Positions 49,911 to 62,265 of a stretch of 64,000 nt of DNA are shown piece after piece. Made by a program: the position numbers and the translations under genes. The notes beneath the pieces were generated by a model. It saw only the letters and a program-made list of their open reading frames with translations. It made no database searches and was not told where the DNA came from. This DNA is from Tilletia caries (taxonomy: Eukaryota; Basidiomycota; Exobasidiomycetes; Tilletiales; Tilletiaceae), in NCBI GenBank assembly GCA_032718865.1, contig JALUTQ010000004.1, positions 1,302,001 to 1,366,000 on the forward strand, written 5' to 3'. Each line of letters opens with the position of its first letter. The stretch's first letter is position 1.

Positions 49911-52011
49911 ATGACCCAATCGAAGGACTCTGTCTACTACATCGGCGTCGACGTCGGCACCGGCAGTGCGCGCGCCGCCCTCGTCAACACCAGCGGCGAC
50001 ATCCTCGCCGAGTCCACCTACGCAACGACCACCTACCGGGTCGACACCGACGCAAACATCTTCGAGCAGTCCACGACGAACATCTGGGACTCCATCTCCA
50101 GCGCGGTCAAGGACGTCCTCCGCGATGCCAAGGTCAAGCCAGACCACGTCAAGGGACTCGGCTTTGACGCGACCTGCTCCCTCGCCGTCACGGACTCCAA
50201 GGGCGAGCCGCTGACCGTCACCCCGGGCTCCAACTTCGACCACGGCACCCGCAACATCATCCTCTGGGCAGACCACCGCGCCGCCGAAGAGGCACGACTC
50301 ATCAACTCCACCGGCTCCATGGTCCTCAACTACGTAGGCAAGACCATGTCCCTCGAGATGGAAATTCCAAAGGTTCGTCATCGTCGTCTTATCGGGCGTT
50401 ATTTGTCCAGTACATGCTCTGACAAGACGATCTTTCTGCTCCCCAACAGGTACTCTGGCTCAAGAAAAACATGCCCGAGGCCGCCTTCTCCGACGCCCAG
50501 TTCTGGGATCTGCCAGACTACCTCACATACCGTGCCACAGACAACCTCGCCCGCTCCAACTGCTCCCTCGTCTGCAAGTGCTCCTACGTCCCACCTGGCG
50601 TAGACGGCTCCACCCTCGGCTGGCAACCCGAGTTCTTCGAGAAGATCGGTCTCAAGGAGTTCATCGATAACGACTTCAAGCAACTCGGTGGCATTCCTGG
50701 AAAGAACGGTATCGTCCTCACCGCAGGCCAGCCCATCGGCGAGGGCCTCACCGCGCGCGCCGCAAAGGAGCTCGGTCTGCTGGAGGGAACCCCAGTCGGA
50801 AGTGGTCTGATCGATGCATACGCTGGCTGGGTCGGTACCGTTGCTGCCCCCGCCGAGAACGCACCCGAAGGCTCCACCCACGCCTCTACGGACCTTCTCG
50901 CCGCCCGACACCGTCTCGCCGCCATTGCGGGTACCTCCACCTGCCACTGCGTTCAGTCGCCCGATGGCATTCTCGTTGACGGTGTTTGGGGTCCATACAA
51001 GCACGCCGTATTCCCTGTGAGATGCTATTGGTCTGTACCAGACGCGTAGCAGTCCTGTACTGACCACCGCTCACATTTGCTTGTTCTCAGGGCATGTGGA
51101 TGAACGAGGGAGGGCAGAGTTCAACTGGTCAGGTAGGTTCCGTATACATATTGCAGACGAGACCTATCAACTTCGCCGCGTCGCGTCGCCTTTCTCGGCA
51201 TTTACCCACATTCTGCCTCTCTCCCTCACAGCTCATCGACTTCATGCTCGAGACTCACGCAGCATACCCACAGCTCAAGGAGCTCGCCGCCAAGCAGAAG
51301 ACCAACATCTTCTCCGTCCTCGCCGACCAACTGGCCCAACTCCAGAAGGAACGCGACGTCCCCTCCTTCTCCCACCTCACCGCCCACCTCCACATCTACC
51401 CCGACTTGCACGGCAACCGGTCACCCCTCGCCGACCCTCAAATGCGAGGTTCCGTCGTCGGTCTCGCACTCGACAAGGGCATCTCCGACCTCGCGCTCAA
51501 GTACTACGCGACGCTGGAAGCCATCGCGCTCCAGACGCGTCACATCTTACACGAGATGAACCTGAAGGGACACAAGATCAACAGCATCTACATGTCCGGT
51601 GGGCAAGTCAAGAACCCGGACCTGATGCAGCTCATCTCCGACGCATGCGGCGTACCCGTCGCCCTGCCCTTCTCCCACTCCGCCAGCGTCGTCGCAGGAA
51701 GTGCGATCCTCGGCCGATTCGCAGCGAACGTGGCCAAGCCGGAGGACGAAGGCGAGGCCCTCTGGTCCGAATTCAAGCACGCCCCCAAGGAAGGCTGCAA
51801 GATCACCACGCAGGAAGAGGCGGAGAAGGTCTCGTTCGCGTGCAAGGAGCATCTCTGGGATCTCATGGTCAAGATGACCAAGCCCGGCAAGCTCATCTTC
51901 CCGACGGAGGACCCTAAGCGTCGGGCCTTGCTCGATGCTAAGTACAAGATCTTCCGAGAGGCGATCGACATCCAGCGACGATGGCGCGAGGAGATCAACC
52001 AGGTCCTCTGA
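49911..52011 (+). CDS. FGGY-family pentulose (ribulose-type) kinase
   Basis: Exons 49911-50372, 50450-51016, 51091-51132 and 51232-52011 join in frame to 616 residues. The FGGY N-domain starts with YYIGVDVGTGSARAALVN (phosphate loop) and continues with HVKGLGFDATCSLAV and IILWADHRAAEEA (sugar-binding Asp region). The C-domain contains GLIDAYAGWVG, LAAIAGTSTCHCV, HIYPDLHGNRSPLADPQMRG and the adenosine motif IYMSGGQVKNPDLMQL. This pattern fits the eukaryotic YDR109C/FGGY group of cytosolic kinases, which phosphorylate D-ribulose or related ketoses with ATP. Length agrees with the family. Codon use is strongly biased to C-ending codons, suggesting high expression. Confidence 0.92.
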
Positions 52012-52534
52012 TTTCGGCGCGCCTTACCTCGTTGATGCAGTAAAAATAAAGGGTTCTGTTACATAGACGGATCGTTCGCATTCAACCCACGCTCTCCCGC
52101 CCTCGCTCCATTCAGGATCACTCTCCTCCGACTGCCCAGATCTCCTTCCCCTCACGACCTGGAAAAGCTGGAACGTCCATCCACCTCACGCCTCACGAAT
52201 CCATAAAGTTGACGACCCCGTTCCAAAAGAAACACCTACACTGTATATGTTCAAACCTGGTCGAGGACATAATTGCAGAATTAACTCGACTCACTTACGG
52301 TGACAATATTGTACCAGCGAATGTATACAATGGGCGAAAGCAAAAAGGGAACAGCGAGCAAGTTTTTTGGGGGAGGGGGAGGCACTGATTTACGGGAAGC
52401 GAGTGGCGGAATCCGAGTATCATTCCTGTCGCGTCGCCAATCGTGTCTTTAGTATCCCCGTGCATCCGGCTCTTCTCGCCAGGGACGCCCCAATCCGCGC
52501 AGCAGCCTAGACGTCGACGAGCGTCGAGAGCAGC
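52012..52534. other. intergenic region between convergent genes
   Basis: 3' flanks of the FGGY kinase (+) and SNF2 (-) genes. AATAAA occurs about 35 bp after the kinase stop (near 52046), a plausible poly(A) signal. Nothing else is seen. Confidence 0.5.
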
Positions 52535-55500
52535 TCAGTAGATGGTGTCGGATGCAGCAGCAGCAGCCACATCGTCCTTCCCCAAGCCGAACAGCGCGAC
52601 CAGGTCGGCCAAACCTCTGCACGAAGGATCACAGCAAGGAAAGGGTTTGTCAGTTCTGAAGAAAGATCTCTTTCGACTCTCAGCATCGAGGTAATTCTGC
52701 TCACCGAGTCTCTCGTTCCTGGTGTGAGACATGGATCGCCTTGCCGCGATTCTGGACGGAGCTGAACCTGAATGCCACAATGGGAGTAGTGCCAGGACGC
52801 GAGAAAAAGGGAGAGTCAGAAGAGTGCGACGACAATAAGCATCTCGTGCGAATCACAAACGACCCGACTCACGCGTCCTTGATAAGCTCCTCCTTGCGCT
52901 TCTGAACCTCCAACACGCGCTCCTCAACCGTGCCACGAGCGATCATCTGCACAACCCGGATGCCTCGCTTCTGACCGATCCGATGCACACGGTCGATCGC
53001 CTGCGCCTCAATAGCTGACTGCCACCAGGGATCCTGTCATTGTGGTCCAAGGCAAAGCAATCAAATCTGTCAGGGCGGAGTTCGTGGGAAACATCGAAAG
53101 AAGGAAAAGTCAAGTCAGGAACTCACCATCAAGAACACCTGACTGGCCTGAACAAGATTCAACCCGAGTGCACCACTCCCGATGGAGAGTAGCATGACAC
53201 GGGGAGCCTCGTACAGGCCGTCACGCTCGGCATGCTTGCCCAGCTTGGACGACAGCTTGCTCTTGGCCGCCGCTTTGGCTTGCTTGCGCGCCTGGGCGTC
53301 TTCGAGCTGGGCCAACAGCGAGGAGGCGGGTCGCTTCCGGATCGGTGGGTTGGGCCGCGAAAATGATTGCTGTTCATTGATAACCCAAGCAAAATGTCAG
53401 AAGGGACTGTTGGGATGTTGAACTCATGCGAGCGATGACTTGATACTCACGAGAGAGGCGTTACGACGTTCCACACTCTGAGGGAAAGAAAAGAACATCA
53501 GCTACGTCTCCAGCTTGGAAATACCTACTCCCACTGCTCACCATTGAGCCGTCAAATCTGTAAAAAGCAAGCCAACAATTGTCAGCACTCCCATCGTGAG
53601 ACGTTGGAATTTCACACGGGAAAGAAGACTTACCTGCAGTAAGTGATACCAGCCTTCTTGAGGGCAGCCGCAATGTGATCCAAGAATCCGACAAAGTTCG
53701 AGAACACCAAGCTCTTAATCTCATTGTCCTCTCGAGCCGTCTGGTTCAGCAACAGCACCAGCTGTTCAATCTTGGCGCTCTGGACCGGGTCCGCAGCGAC
53801 AGCAGGAGAAATGTCATCATCATCACCATCGTCGTTGCTCTCGGTGATCCGTTGCTGGACAGGCGGCTTGATCAGCTGAGTGTCGATGGGTAGCTCGCGC
53901 CGGTCCATCGGACATGCCGGGTTGGACAGGATCGAGTTGCGAATGCAGTCGTAGCAGAATACGTGTCCGCAGTAAGTGATGCGAGGGTCGGTGAGGACGT
54001 CGATGCAAATCCTGAAAGGGGGCTGTACCTGAGTTAGTACATCTCCACCCATGGGGAAGCACGCCTCTACGAAGAACTTACGGGCACTCCTCGTTGCCTT
54101 CGATGAACGCCACAAGCTGTTCCTCCAACCGCTTCACATCTTCCTCCGACAGATCCTGCTTGCTACCCGCTGTGCTCTGAGCGGCTTCGAACATCTTCAG
54201 CTTGACGTCGTCCAAAAAGGACCGCGGAACCATGCTCCGATGGCATGCGAGCTGCCGCAGTCGAGAAAGGAAGACGAGGACGTGCTGCGATGCGATGAAC
54301 ACAAAACGTGTGGTCAGCACATCCTCAGAAACACAAACGATGGACTTCGAGAAGGAGAAACTCACCCCGCGACTGCCCTTGAGTGTGTCAAGGGAAATCC
54401 AGTTCAAGATGACCTCCTTCATAGCAGTCTCGACCTCCAGGTAGTACTCCTGCGTCTCCGGATCCAGGTCAACCTGGTGGCGAGCGTAGATGATCTTCGG
54501 CAACGGCACAAGCGGCTTGCCATCGGCTCCCTCCATACCCTTCGTGCGTCGCAGAATGTGCGAGCGAATGAGAGCCTGCAGCAGTTGAAGGCCGGCACGC
54601 TTGCCCTTCTTGATACGTTTGTCAATCAAGTTGGTCCAGGCCTTCGGGTCGTCCATGGGCGACACGCGCAGGAAGGAAATCAAAGCTTGCAGGTCGCTGT
54701 GGGATAGAAGTAACCGCATCAGCACAGATACTCAGCCTCACCATAAAAGCTGGACACTCACCGCGTGGAGTTGACGATGGGTGTGCCCGTCACGCTCCAA
54801 ACGCGCTACAGATTTGAAACGATCCATTTAGGCGATCAGCATTCCGGCTCTATGCAGACAGACCCAAAAATCCACTCACCTCGGCCTGGATCGCCTTGAC
54901 AGCCTCGAAGAGCCTCGTCTTGGGATTCCGGCACACGTGGCCCTCATCCAACACAATCCGACGCCACTTGCGATCAAACAGCGGGCTCGGATAATGCCCG
55001 CGCGCCGAGTCTTTGGTAGGCGTTCCCCAGTCATCGTCGGACTCGTCGCTTATCTCCATGCCAATCTTGTAGTTGATCACCTTCACGTCCTCGTCCGAAG
55101 ACCAGTTCGATCCGGGCTCCGCCTTGGCTTTGCCCTTGCCCTTTACGTCCACCTTCTTCGACGGGCCACGTTTAGGCTTGACATCTTCGTCGTCGTCGTA
55201 CTTGTTGAACTTGAGCTTGGTCGGAGCCGGTGACCCGTCTTCGTCGCTGCTCATACCGTTCCTCCTCGGCTTAAGTTCTGCCTGGCGCTTCTGATACGTC
55301 CTATACTCGCTTTTGATGGTGTCATAAGTCACCTGACGATGAGGAGGACAGGGCTCAGTCAGTTTAGCTGTAGTGCTCGAACCTCAGCCCGTGACACTTA
55401 CAATGACGAAGTCATACTGGTCGAGATTGTGCTTCCTGTCCCGGAGCTTCTCGCCGTGCAAAACACAGAAAGACACCTTGTTCAAGTCGCAATGTTGCTC

Positions 55501-58482
55501 GATCTGGAAGGGAGGTATATCATCATCAGCGTTCGTCTATGTGGTCGTGTGCGAATAAGACAGTCAGCTCACCTGCTGTGACCAGTTGACAATGACAGAG
55601 AGAGGGCACACTATGAGGGTGGTCTTGTTGTACGTCTCATCCAGCTCGTCAAGTTCGCGCGCCCTGTACGCATTGTGGCGCTTCTCCTTGACCTTGCTCC
55701 TGCCCTTCTTCTTCGGCGAAGCGGTGCTGGCAGCACTCTCAGCGTTCTTTGAGCTCGAGGCCTCAGCTGACGCACCCTGCGACTTGGAGGGCGACTGCCA
55801 GGTTCCTGGCATCTTCAGACCGGAGTCAACCTCGGTGAGCGTCGCCGCAGGCGTGGTCTCAGCAGTTGATCCAGCGGTAAATCCCTCCTCGTCGAGAAGG
55901 ACACCCTCGAATTCTTGATCAATGACACCCTGTCCTCTCACGTCGGCCAAGACCTGATATCAGACGCAAATTGCGTTCAGCGAATGGCATGATCCTGAGA
56001 GCAATCGCCTCTTTTGGTTTTGGGACTCACAAGAGCGATGACTTGCAACGTCTTTCCGAGACCCATACCGTCAGCGAGACTGAAAGCATCGAGGAGAAGG
56101 TGAGATTATGCAAGCTTCCAAGTCAGCAGGAGAGACCACTTACATGCCACCTCTCTGATCACAAGGGAAAGTACAAATAGACCGGAACGTGAGAAGAATT
56201 CTTCGTCATCCATGCACCTTCTTCTCAGACTCACAGAAAGCTTGCGCGGACGTCGAACCTTCCTCTGATTCGCAACATTCATGTAATACGTCTCGCCCAG
56301 CGGCGTTTTCTGCATCTTCCACAACTGCAAGGAAGACAGTTAAATATTGACATGCAGGGTCAGTCCAGAGTCAGAGAGTGCGGAAGGTCAAGCCAGTGAC
56401 TCACGCAAACCATAGGATCCGACTTCTTCATCGGCAAGCAAGGGTGCTCTTGACGGATCATGTACGTGACACCTTGTGACTGATGCGGCTTTAGCTCCGT
56501 CCTCAGACCCTTGATCTTCAGGGCGCGAGCGGTTTCTTCGGGCAGGTGCGGGAGAGTGGCTACGTCGAACAAAGTCTCCTTCGAGCTGATCATTGTCGTC
56601 AAGGCGTCCGTTCCATTGAGGGCGTCCGACGTTTGCATCTGCAGGAACAGATCGTCGAGTGCGGGCTGTTGTCCTTGAACACCCTGCGCGGTGAGCTCCT
56701 GGTGCTCCATATCCTCGAATTCTTCTTGAATGTCAGGATCGGCGCGGGCCTCGGTCGCGACATATGCCTGAGGAAAGCGTTTCTTGAGAGCCGCGCACAT
56801 ATTTTCGAACTCCTGCATCGTTAACAGGCCGCCGTCAACAAGGGCGCGGTAGAACGTGACGTAGCAACGCCGGCCATATGACTGTGCCAGGGCCTCATAT
56901 CCCTTCATGCACTCCATGACAATCGCTGTGGACAAAGATGTTGAGCTCGGTATGCAACACCGTATCCTTTTCTTAATGACATTCAAACTACTCACCAACG
57001 GCCACACCCTGGGCGCCAGGCAAGCGCTTGATGTCTACACGATTGATCAGAGCGTAAGCATTTTCTGTGACATGATTGAGGAATCTCAAACATGGGTACT
57101 TACTCAGGTTGAGACAGTCTGTAATTGGGAATTGCTTGCTCTGCACATAGAAATTCAGGGAGCAATTCCAGTTGACGTAGCCGACGAAGTTAGCTCCGTC
57201 GAAGAGCAGGTCCTTGCCGTCGGCACTGTGGATTGAAACGTGAGGCGAATATGACAAAGGCGCGACACTCCGGATATCGCGCTGGATGACTGAAGAGATA
57301 ATGAACAGCAGAAAAGGTTGAGCAACTCCGCAATCGATCTTCGTGCATATGCACATGCCGTGTGAAAGATCCATCGCTCAACGTACCATAAGGGAAGACG
57401 ATCGTGGTAGTGTCCGCCTTCGGTGCTGAAGTCGAAGGCGCCGCTGGCTGAGAGGCTAACGGACTAGCCATGCCTTGACCAGTGAGACTGGCGAAAGCCT
57501 GCAGGAAAGGATTGGTGCCCTGGAACGCGGTACCCACGAACGACTGGAGGCGAGCCAAGAGAGGATCTGCGCCATTTTGCTCCGGCGTGAATATGGGTGC
57601 AGGTATCGCGGGTGGTGCCGAACCTGTCGGGATGCTGAAAGCATTTGGGTCTGCAACCGGTGGCGGTCGCTCATCGTCGTCATCCTCATCGTCGGACCCC
57701 TTGTCACCATCTTGTGTTGCCTGTGACTGGGAACTCTCGGGGTTCATTCCGACATTTTCAGCGGGAATAGGCTTGGACTTGGTCTTTGCTTTGTTCCCGT
57801 CCTTCGTCGGGGAGCTGCTTGTTGAGGCGGATGAGCCTGCTGCGAGTCTGTCTGCGACGGACTCCGTCGCAGGGCTCGACCTGTTTATAACACGCGACGC
57901 CTTCAATCGAGAGGCAGGGTCCTTTGGCGTTTGTGGCGTCGATGAAGGATTCTTGGATCCAGAGTCCTTGTTCGTATCTTTCTTAGCCTTCTTCTCGGCG
58001 CTGTCCTTGGCTCCTTCCGGATCGGCCTGGGCCGCCTTTCGCTTTGGAGGAGTCGCAAAAGACCCGGCCAGGGAAGGATTCAGCTTTGCCATGAAAGCTG
58101 GCATTGGCCTGCGCGGTTGTAAATCTTCTTCTTCGTCTTCGTCGTCTTTTGCATCGTCCTTGTCTGACAGCACTTGACTGCCGTCCTCGTCATTGGGAGC
58201 TGTCGACTTCTTTCCTCGGGACGATGGGGCAGCTGCCTTCTTGTAGCCAGCTCGTGACGCAGATGCTTGGGTGGAGCGCGAGGCGCTTACAATTGCTTTG
58301 GTGCCGGGGGCTGGACTTGCGGCAACGCCTGAAGAGTCGTCGGCATCGACGTCTATGGCTGACGCCGCGCCGGCACCGTTGGCTGCAGTTTTCGCCCGTC
58401 GAGTTTTCGGCGCGGCAGCCACGGTCGACTTTGCTGGCGAGCCGCTTGCAGCAGCCTGTGAGGCTCGAGTAGCGCGTGGCAT
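52535..58482 (-). CDS. SNF2-family ATPase with embedded RING finger (RAD5/ULS1/HLTF class)
   Basis: More than fifteen short-intron exons. The N-terminal ~400 residues are disordered and charged. The helicase lobe has LKPHQSQGVTYMIRQE (Q region), LADGMGLGKTLQVIAL (Walker A), KTTLIVCPLSVIVNWSQQ, IVLDEGHVCRNP (DEGH box typical of the Rad5/Rad16 class), VTGTPIVNS and RTKGMEG. A C3HC4 RING (ECPICIDVL, ITYCGHVFCYDCI, CPMDRREL) sits between the lobes. The second lobe has KSLVFSNFVGFLDHI, GSGALGLNLVQASQVFLMDP and AQAIDRVHRIGQKR. A ~150-residue acidic and basic insert precedes the DEGH box. The protein is expected to be a DNA-dependent ATPase and ubiquitin (or SUMO-targeted) ligase in DNA repair or chromatin. 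A HIRAN domain is not evident, so RAD5 itself is not claimed. Confidence 0.9.
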
Positions 58483-60323
58483 CCCTGTCTGAGGTTTCGT
58501 GACTTCGGGGGTGGTGGTGTGAGGAAAGTGTTGGATGTGTTGGTTTCACGCTTCTTCCCTCTGCTCCGCTCCTCTCTTGACCCTTGTCGCTTGACGCGAC
58601 CAGTGCGGCAAAACACGCGACGCGACGCGACGCGACGGAGAAGGATCCAGCTGCCTCTCAAAAAAAGTAGGGCGTCAGTGATCAACGATCAATAGTGATC
58701 ATCGGCAAGCAGCGAATAGCGATCACCATCCACCGATCACCGATCAATTTTGTTCACTGCGCGTTCTTGTCAATGAGGTCCACCACAATGTCTTCCTACG
58801 ATCCACAACAGGCAGTCCGTCGTATTCCGTGGTGGTCAGAGCGAGCCCCCCTTTGCTGGTGCGCGCTCAGACCGCCGGGATGTAACATCGACGTTTGTGG
58901 CTGCCTGTCGGATCCAAGAAGCGACATTCTCAAGGCTCTCCCTCCCACACACCCACAGGTTTATCTTCCCTCCTCTGCCGACTCCCCCAAACGGCTTGAC
59001 AAGTGTCTACATTCCTCAGATGGACAGGGAAAACAGGGGGCAGGGATGCTGTGACAGTCGAGACTCGAGCAACCCAGCACTTGGTGAGCAGGAGAGCGCA
59101 CTTGTCCCACGCTGTTCCCGACCATTCTGATCACCACTCTCTCTTCCTTGTTGATCAGGCTCAGCGCACAGCACTCCCACTCTCAGTTCAGCTCTGCCGC
59201 CACCGTCACAACGTTGCTTGCACCGTCATCGGCCGCCATCATCGTCGCGGTCTATCGGCGCCTATCGGCACATCTCACGACTCATGGGTCACGGCTTACC
59301 CTCTTTACCCTCTGCGGTATACCGCGCATCTCAGACCGCAAACGTGAGTATCCCACCCTCCCTCTTTCCTCTTTCGCGCGCCTGCCGCCCATGCATCAAT
59401 CTTCTGACAGTTGACACCGAGCGTTCTCTCTTGGCCTATTCTCTCTCTTTCTCAGACAAATGTCTCCTACGTACTGTTGCCGCTGCGCGTGCGCTCACTC
59501 GGTCTCAGCGGCCAGCGCACCGCGCAGGCGCGCATGCAAGATTGTGAGTATCCTCTTTCTCGTCCTCTTTGTTATCGCGATAACGCGTCTATTTCTGACA
59601 CAGGACCCCTCTGTCTTCTTTCGTTCTCCAGAACGTCAATCATTATCCCTTCATTTGTGGCTCGGGGCATATCCCCCCCAGGCCACATATCATCGACGGT
59701 ATCCGATTCGGCGCTCCTGTCGTTTGGCCCCCACCAGTTGGGCCAGCGACACCCGATCAACGGAAACGCCCCCGAAGGGCTGTCGTTTTTGGGGACAAAC
59801 AACGCCCACCACTCACCCGCACCACACCAGCTCCCAGTCCACGCCAACCACAGACCATCACCCCCCACCGGCACGCCACTGCAGCTCGCCACAGCCCTTA
59901 AGCGCTCCAACACAGCCCACACAACCCACCATGCCCCACTACGGCCGCCAGCGGCCCACCACATCCCGCTACATCCCACCAGCACCCACCAGCATCGCAT
60001 CCACGCCCATCACAGCTCACCAGCGGCCACCATGCTCGACCACGCCCCATCCGCGCCGACTTGAGCCCACCAGCACCGCACGTCCACACTCCGTCCCATC
60101 CCGCCCCACGAAGACCTCGTCCAGGTCCACCAGGCCCACCAGCGCCTCATCCGTTCTTGTCAGTCGTCCGCGTAAGCCAAGAATAAGGGGTATGTATACA
60201 TTCAGCCGCATAATATGCTGGAGAAACGTACTGGCATCACTTCAATCGCATCTAAAGGTAAACAGAAGTGCTTGGTAGATTGACACACCACAGATATGGA
60301 TACATAAATGCGCCATCACGTTC
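58483..60323. other. intergenic region; possible spliced transcript on the plus strand
   Basis: About 1.8 kb with no recognisable protein. GTGAGT donors paired with CAG acceptors on the plus strand occur at about 59344/59411 and 59545/59604, so a spliced RNA running away from the SNF2 promoter is possible. ORFs (for example 59460-60278) are Pro/His/Ser/Thr-rich low-complexity and unlike known proteins, and 59830-60130 is C-rich with CCACC repeats. I do not call a gene. Confidence 0.3.
58594..58634. promoter_or_regulatory. ACGCG cluster in the SNF2-RING gene promoter
   Basis: ACGCG at 58594 and then four directly repeated units from 58615 to 58634 (ACGCGACGCG...), about 110-150 bp before the ATG. 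It resembles MCB/MBF sites, and its role is inferred. Confidence 0.4.
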
Positions 60324-61382
60324 TCAAGCGTCGCCACCCCCTCTCAGGTACATTGTAGCAGGATGCTGACGTGATGTCCACGTCAACGCCATTGACTGAC
60401 GACGCAACCTCTCTTTGTCCTCCATCAGAAGCTTGATGTTCTGCTTGTTGGTTCGGATGATGGCTTCGATGAACGGTCGTGAGGCCCATCTGCGCTCGCG
60501 TGTGATGAGTGTCTGCATGTCTGTGAGTGTGTTGAGCATCTCGTCGAAGCGAGCTTGCACTGAGACTTCTGCTTCGTCTCCATCCCCATCTTGGACGCCT
60601 CCCTCTTCCCATTCTCGTTGCACCTCGCCCTCCTCGTCGTCATTGTCCTCGGCCTCCGCGTCTCCAGCGTCTCGGTTCTCGACGTTCTCGGTCTCTGCCG
60701 TCGCTGGGCCGGTGTGGCGGTGGATACGATCATGCTCGTGAGTGCACGCAGACTCCGGAAGTCGGGAAAGGAGGGCAGGGTGAGTCCAAAACGGAGGCTG
60801 TCGGCGTCTGTGGATCTGCTTGAGCTGATTCCTGGTCATGGACTCCACCAATTCGATCAAGTGCTTGCAAATCAAGAAGCGACTGCCCAAGAAGGACTCG
60901 CAAGCACAGACCCATAGGTGAGGGCAGGTTCGGTAGAGTTTCAACGACTCTTCGCTGACCTCCTTCTCTTCTTCTTTCTCCCAACCCTTCACAAAATCTT
61001 TTTCTCCAACTGGGCGTTGCCAAACGAATGTTTTTGGACAGCAGGGCCGACACCCGAAGGCAGATCGTGGGGAGGAGCCTGGTGCGGAGGATGAAGGAGA
61101 CGTGATCGAGACGTGGGCGGGCAAATCGATGAAGATAATCGTGCTTGATGGTGCGCCAGTGACTCTCGCAAATCATGGTGGTCTTCAGAACCGGAACTGA
61201 TTCGTTCGCGCTCCTTGCCCACAGGTCCCACTCGTCCTTTCGATACCAACTTGTCCACAAATACGCCCACACCCTTGCCCATCCACGTTGCTTGCAGAAG
61301 CCATACGCCTCCGTTGCCGATTGCACGCGTAGCTGCTCCGCCGTGAGTACCAGACCGGAGACAGTGGGGAACAGGGGATGAA
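60324..61382 (-). pseudogene. SWIM-finger (MULE-like) transposase relic, frameshifted and 5'-truncated
   Basis: Two overlapping reading frames carry one protein. The upstream frame reads AYGFCKQRGWARVWAYLWTS, VPVLKTTMICESHWRTIKHD and LHRFARPRLDHVSFILRTRL. The downstream frame reads DFVKGWEKEEEKEVSEESLK and then a SWIM zinc finger (CACESF...ICKHLIEL, a CxC...CxH pattern). The switch is at a run of five A (sense strand) near 61005-61012, so one base appears gained or lost. The 5' part, including any catalytic DDE region, is missing: the frame is cut at about 61382, where the miniature LTR array begins. The C-terminal region after the SWIM finger is acidic and ends at a stop at 60324. The transposon-class assignment rests on the SWIM context and is moderate. 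Confidence 0.6.
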
Positions 61383-61462
61383 TGTTGTGAACATTCTACC
61401 ACTATACTAAAAGGTGAGACCAGTCTCGACCCAAGTGTCATGGATGATGCATATATCCAACA
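61383..61462 (-). repeat. TRIM LTR copy 1
   Basis: 80 bp, TGTTG...CAACA ends, one base different from copies 2 and 3. Confidence 0.8.
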
Positions 61463-61657
61463 CTCCCTCTCATCATCATGACCCTTTGGTCTGAGACGCG
61501 AGACCCCATAGGACTAGGGGCGAGACTCTTTCGGCCCGGAGTACCCGGAGCACGTGCTGTGGAAAACCCGACAAGCACCCGACAAGAAAATGGTCGGAAA
61601 AGAAGTCTGGAGATACCGGGAATCGAACTCACGACAGAGTCGATCAGACTCTTAATC

Positions 61658-61737
61658 TGTTGTGAACATTCTACCACTATACTAAAAGGTGAGACCAGTC
61701 TCAACCCAAGTGTCATGGATGATGCATATATCCAACA
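61658..61737 (-). repeat. TRIM LTR copy 2
   Basis: 80 bp, identical to copy 3. Flanked by PBS on one side and polypurine tract on the other. Confidence 0.8.
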
Positions 61738-61937
61738 CTCCCTCTCATCATCATGACCCTTTTTGGTCTGAGACGCGAGACCCCATAGGACTAGGGGTGA
61801 GACTCTTTCGGCCCGGAGTACCCGGAGCACGTGCTGTGGAAAAACCCGACAAGCACCCGACAAGAAAATGGTCGGAAAAGAAGTCTGGAGATACCGGGAA
61901 TCGAACTCACGTCGTGAGTTCGATCAGACTCTTAATC

Positions 61938-62017
61938 TGTTGTGAACATTCTACCACTATACTAAAAGGTGAGACCAGTCTCAACCCAAGTGTCATGGAT
62001 GATGCATATATCCAACA
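61938..62017 (-). repeat. TRIM LTR copy 3
   Basis: 80 bp, identical to copy 2. Followed on the plus side by the polypurine tract and a 5'-truncated internal region that stops at about 62053. Confidence 0.8.
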
Positions 62018-62053
62018 CTCCCTCTCATCATCATGACCCTTTGGTCTGAGACG

Positions 62054-62265
62054 GGTCTCACCTTTTAGTATAGTGGTAGAATGTTCACAACAGATTAAGA
62101 GTCTGATCGAACTCACGACGTGAGTTCGATTCCCGGTATCTCCAGACTTCTTTTCCGACCATTTTCTTGTCGGGTGCTTGTCGGGTTTTTCCACAGCACG
62201 TGCTCCGGGTACTCCGGGCCGAAAGAGTCTCACCCCTAGTCCTATGGGGTCTCGCGTCTCAGACC
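62054..62265 (+). mobile_element. inverted partial TRIM copy
   Basis: The last 39 bp of the LTR (62054-62092), then PBS and most of the internal region, in the opposite orientation to the array. It abuts a matching internal fragment head to head at 62053, forming an imperfect palindrome. It ends at the PBS of the neighbouring copia-type LTR. Confidence 0.7.

Larger units (their letters stand above)
61383..62017 (-). mobile_element. tandem miniature LTR retroelements (TRIM-like), two units sharing LTRs
   Basis: The order is LTR1 (61383-61462), internal 195 bp, LTR2 (61658-61737), internal 200 bp, LTR3 (61938-62017). The LTRs are 80 bp, begin TGTTG and end CAACA. LTR2 and LTR3 are identical and LTR1 differs by one base. 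Read on the minus strand, each LTR is followed at once by GATTAAGAGTCTGATCGA, complementary to the anticodon arm of tRNA-Lys(CUU) and so a primer-binding site. Each is preceded by a purine tract (ATGATGAGAGGGAG). There is no coding capacity. Very short LTRs, PBS, PPT, no ORF and a tandem LTR-sharing layout are the hallmarks of TRIMs. A- and B-box-like motifs also occur. Confidence 0.75.

Noticed and set aside
59460..60278. ORF of 272 codons as a gene
   Set aside because: Low-complexity Pro/Ser/Thr/His composition, overlapping similar ORFs in other frames, no domain; left as a possible transcript only.
61600..61720. A functional tRNA gene in the repeated region
   Set aside because: A- and B-box-like motifs and an anticodon-arm-like hairpin exist, but no acceptor or T-stem pairing; the LTR/PBS/PPT reading explains the sequence better.
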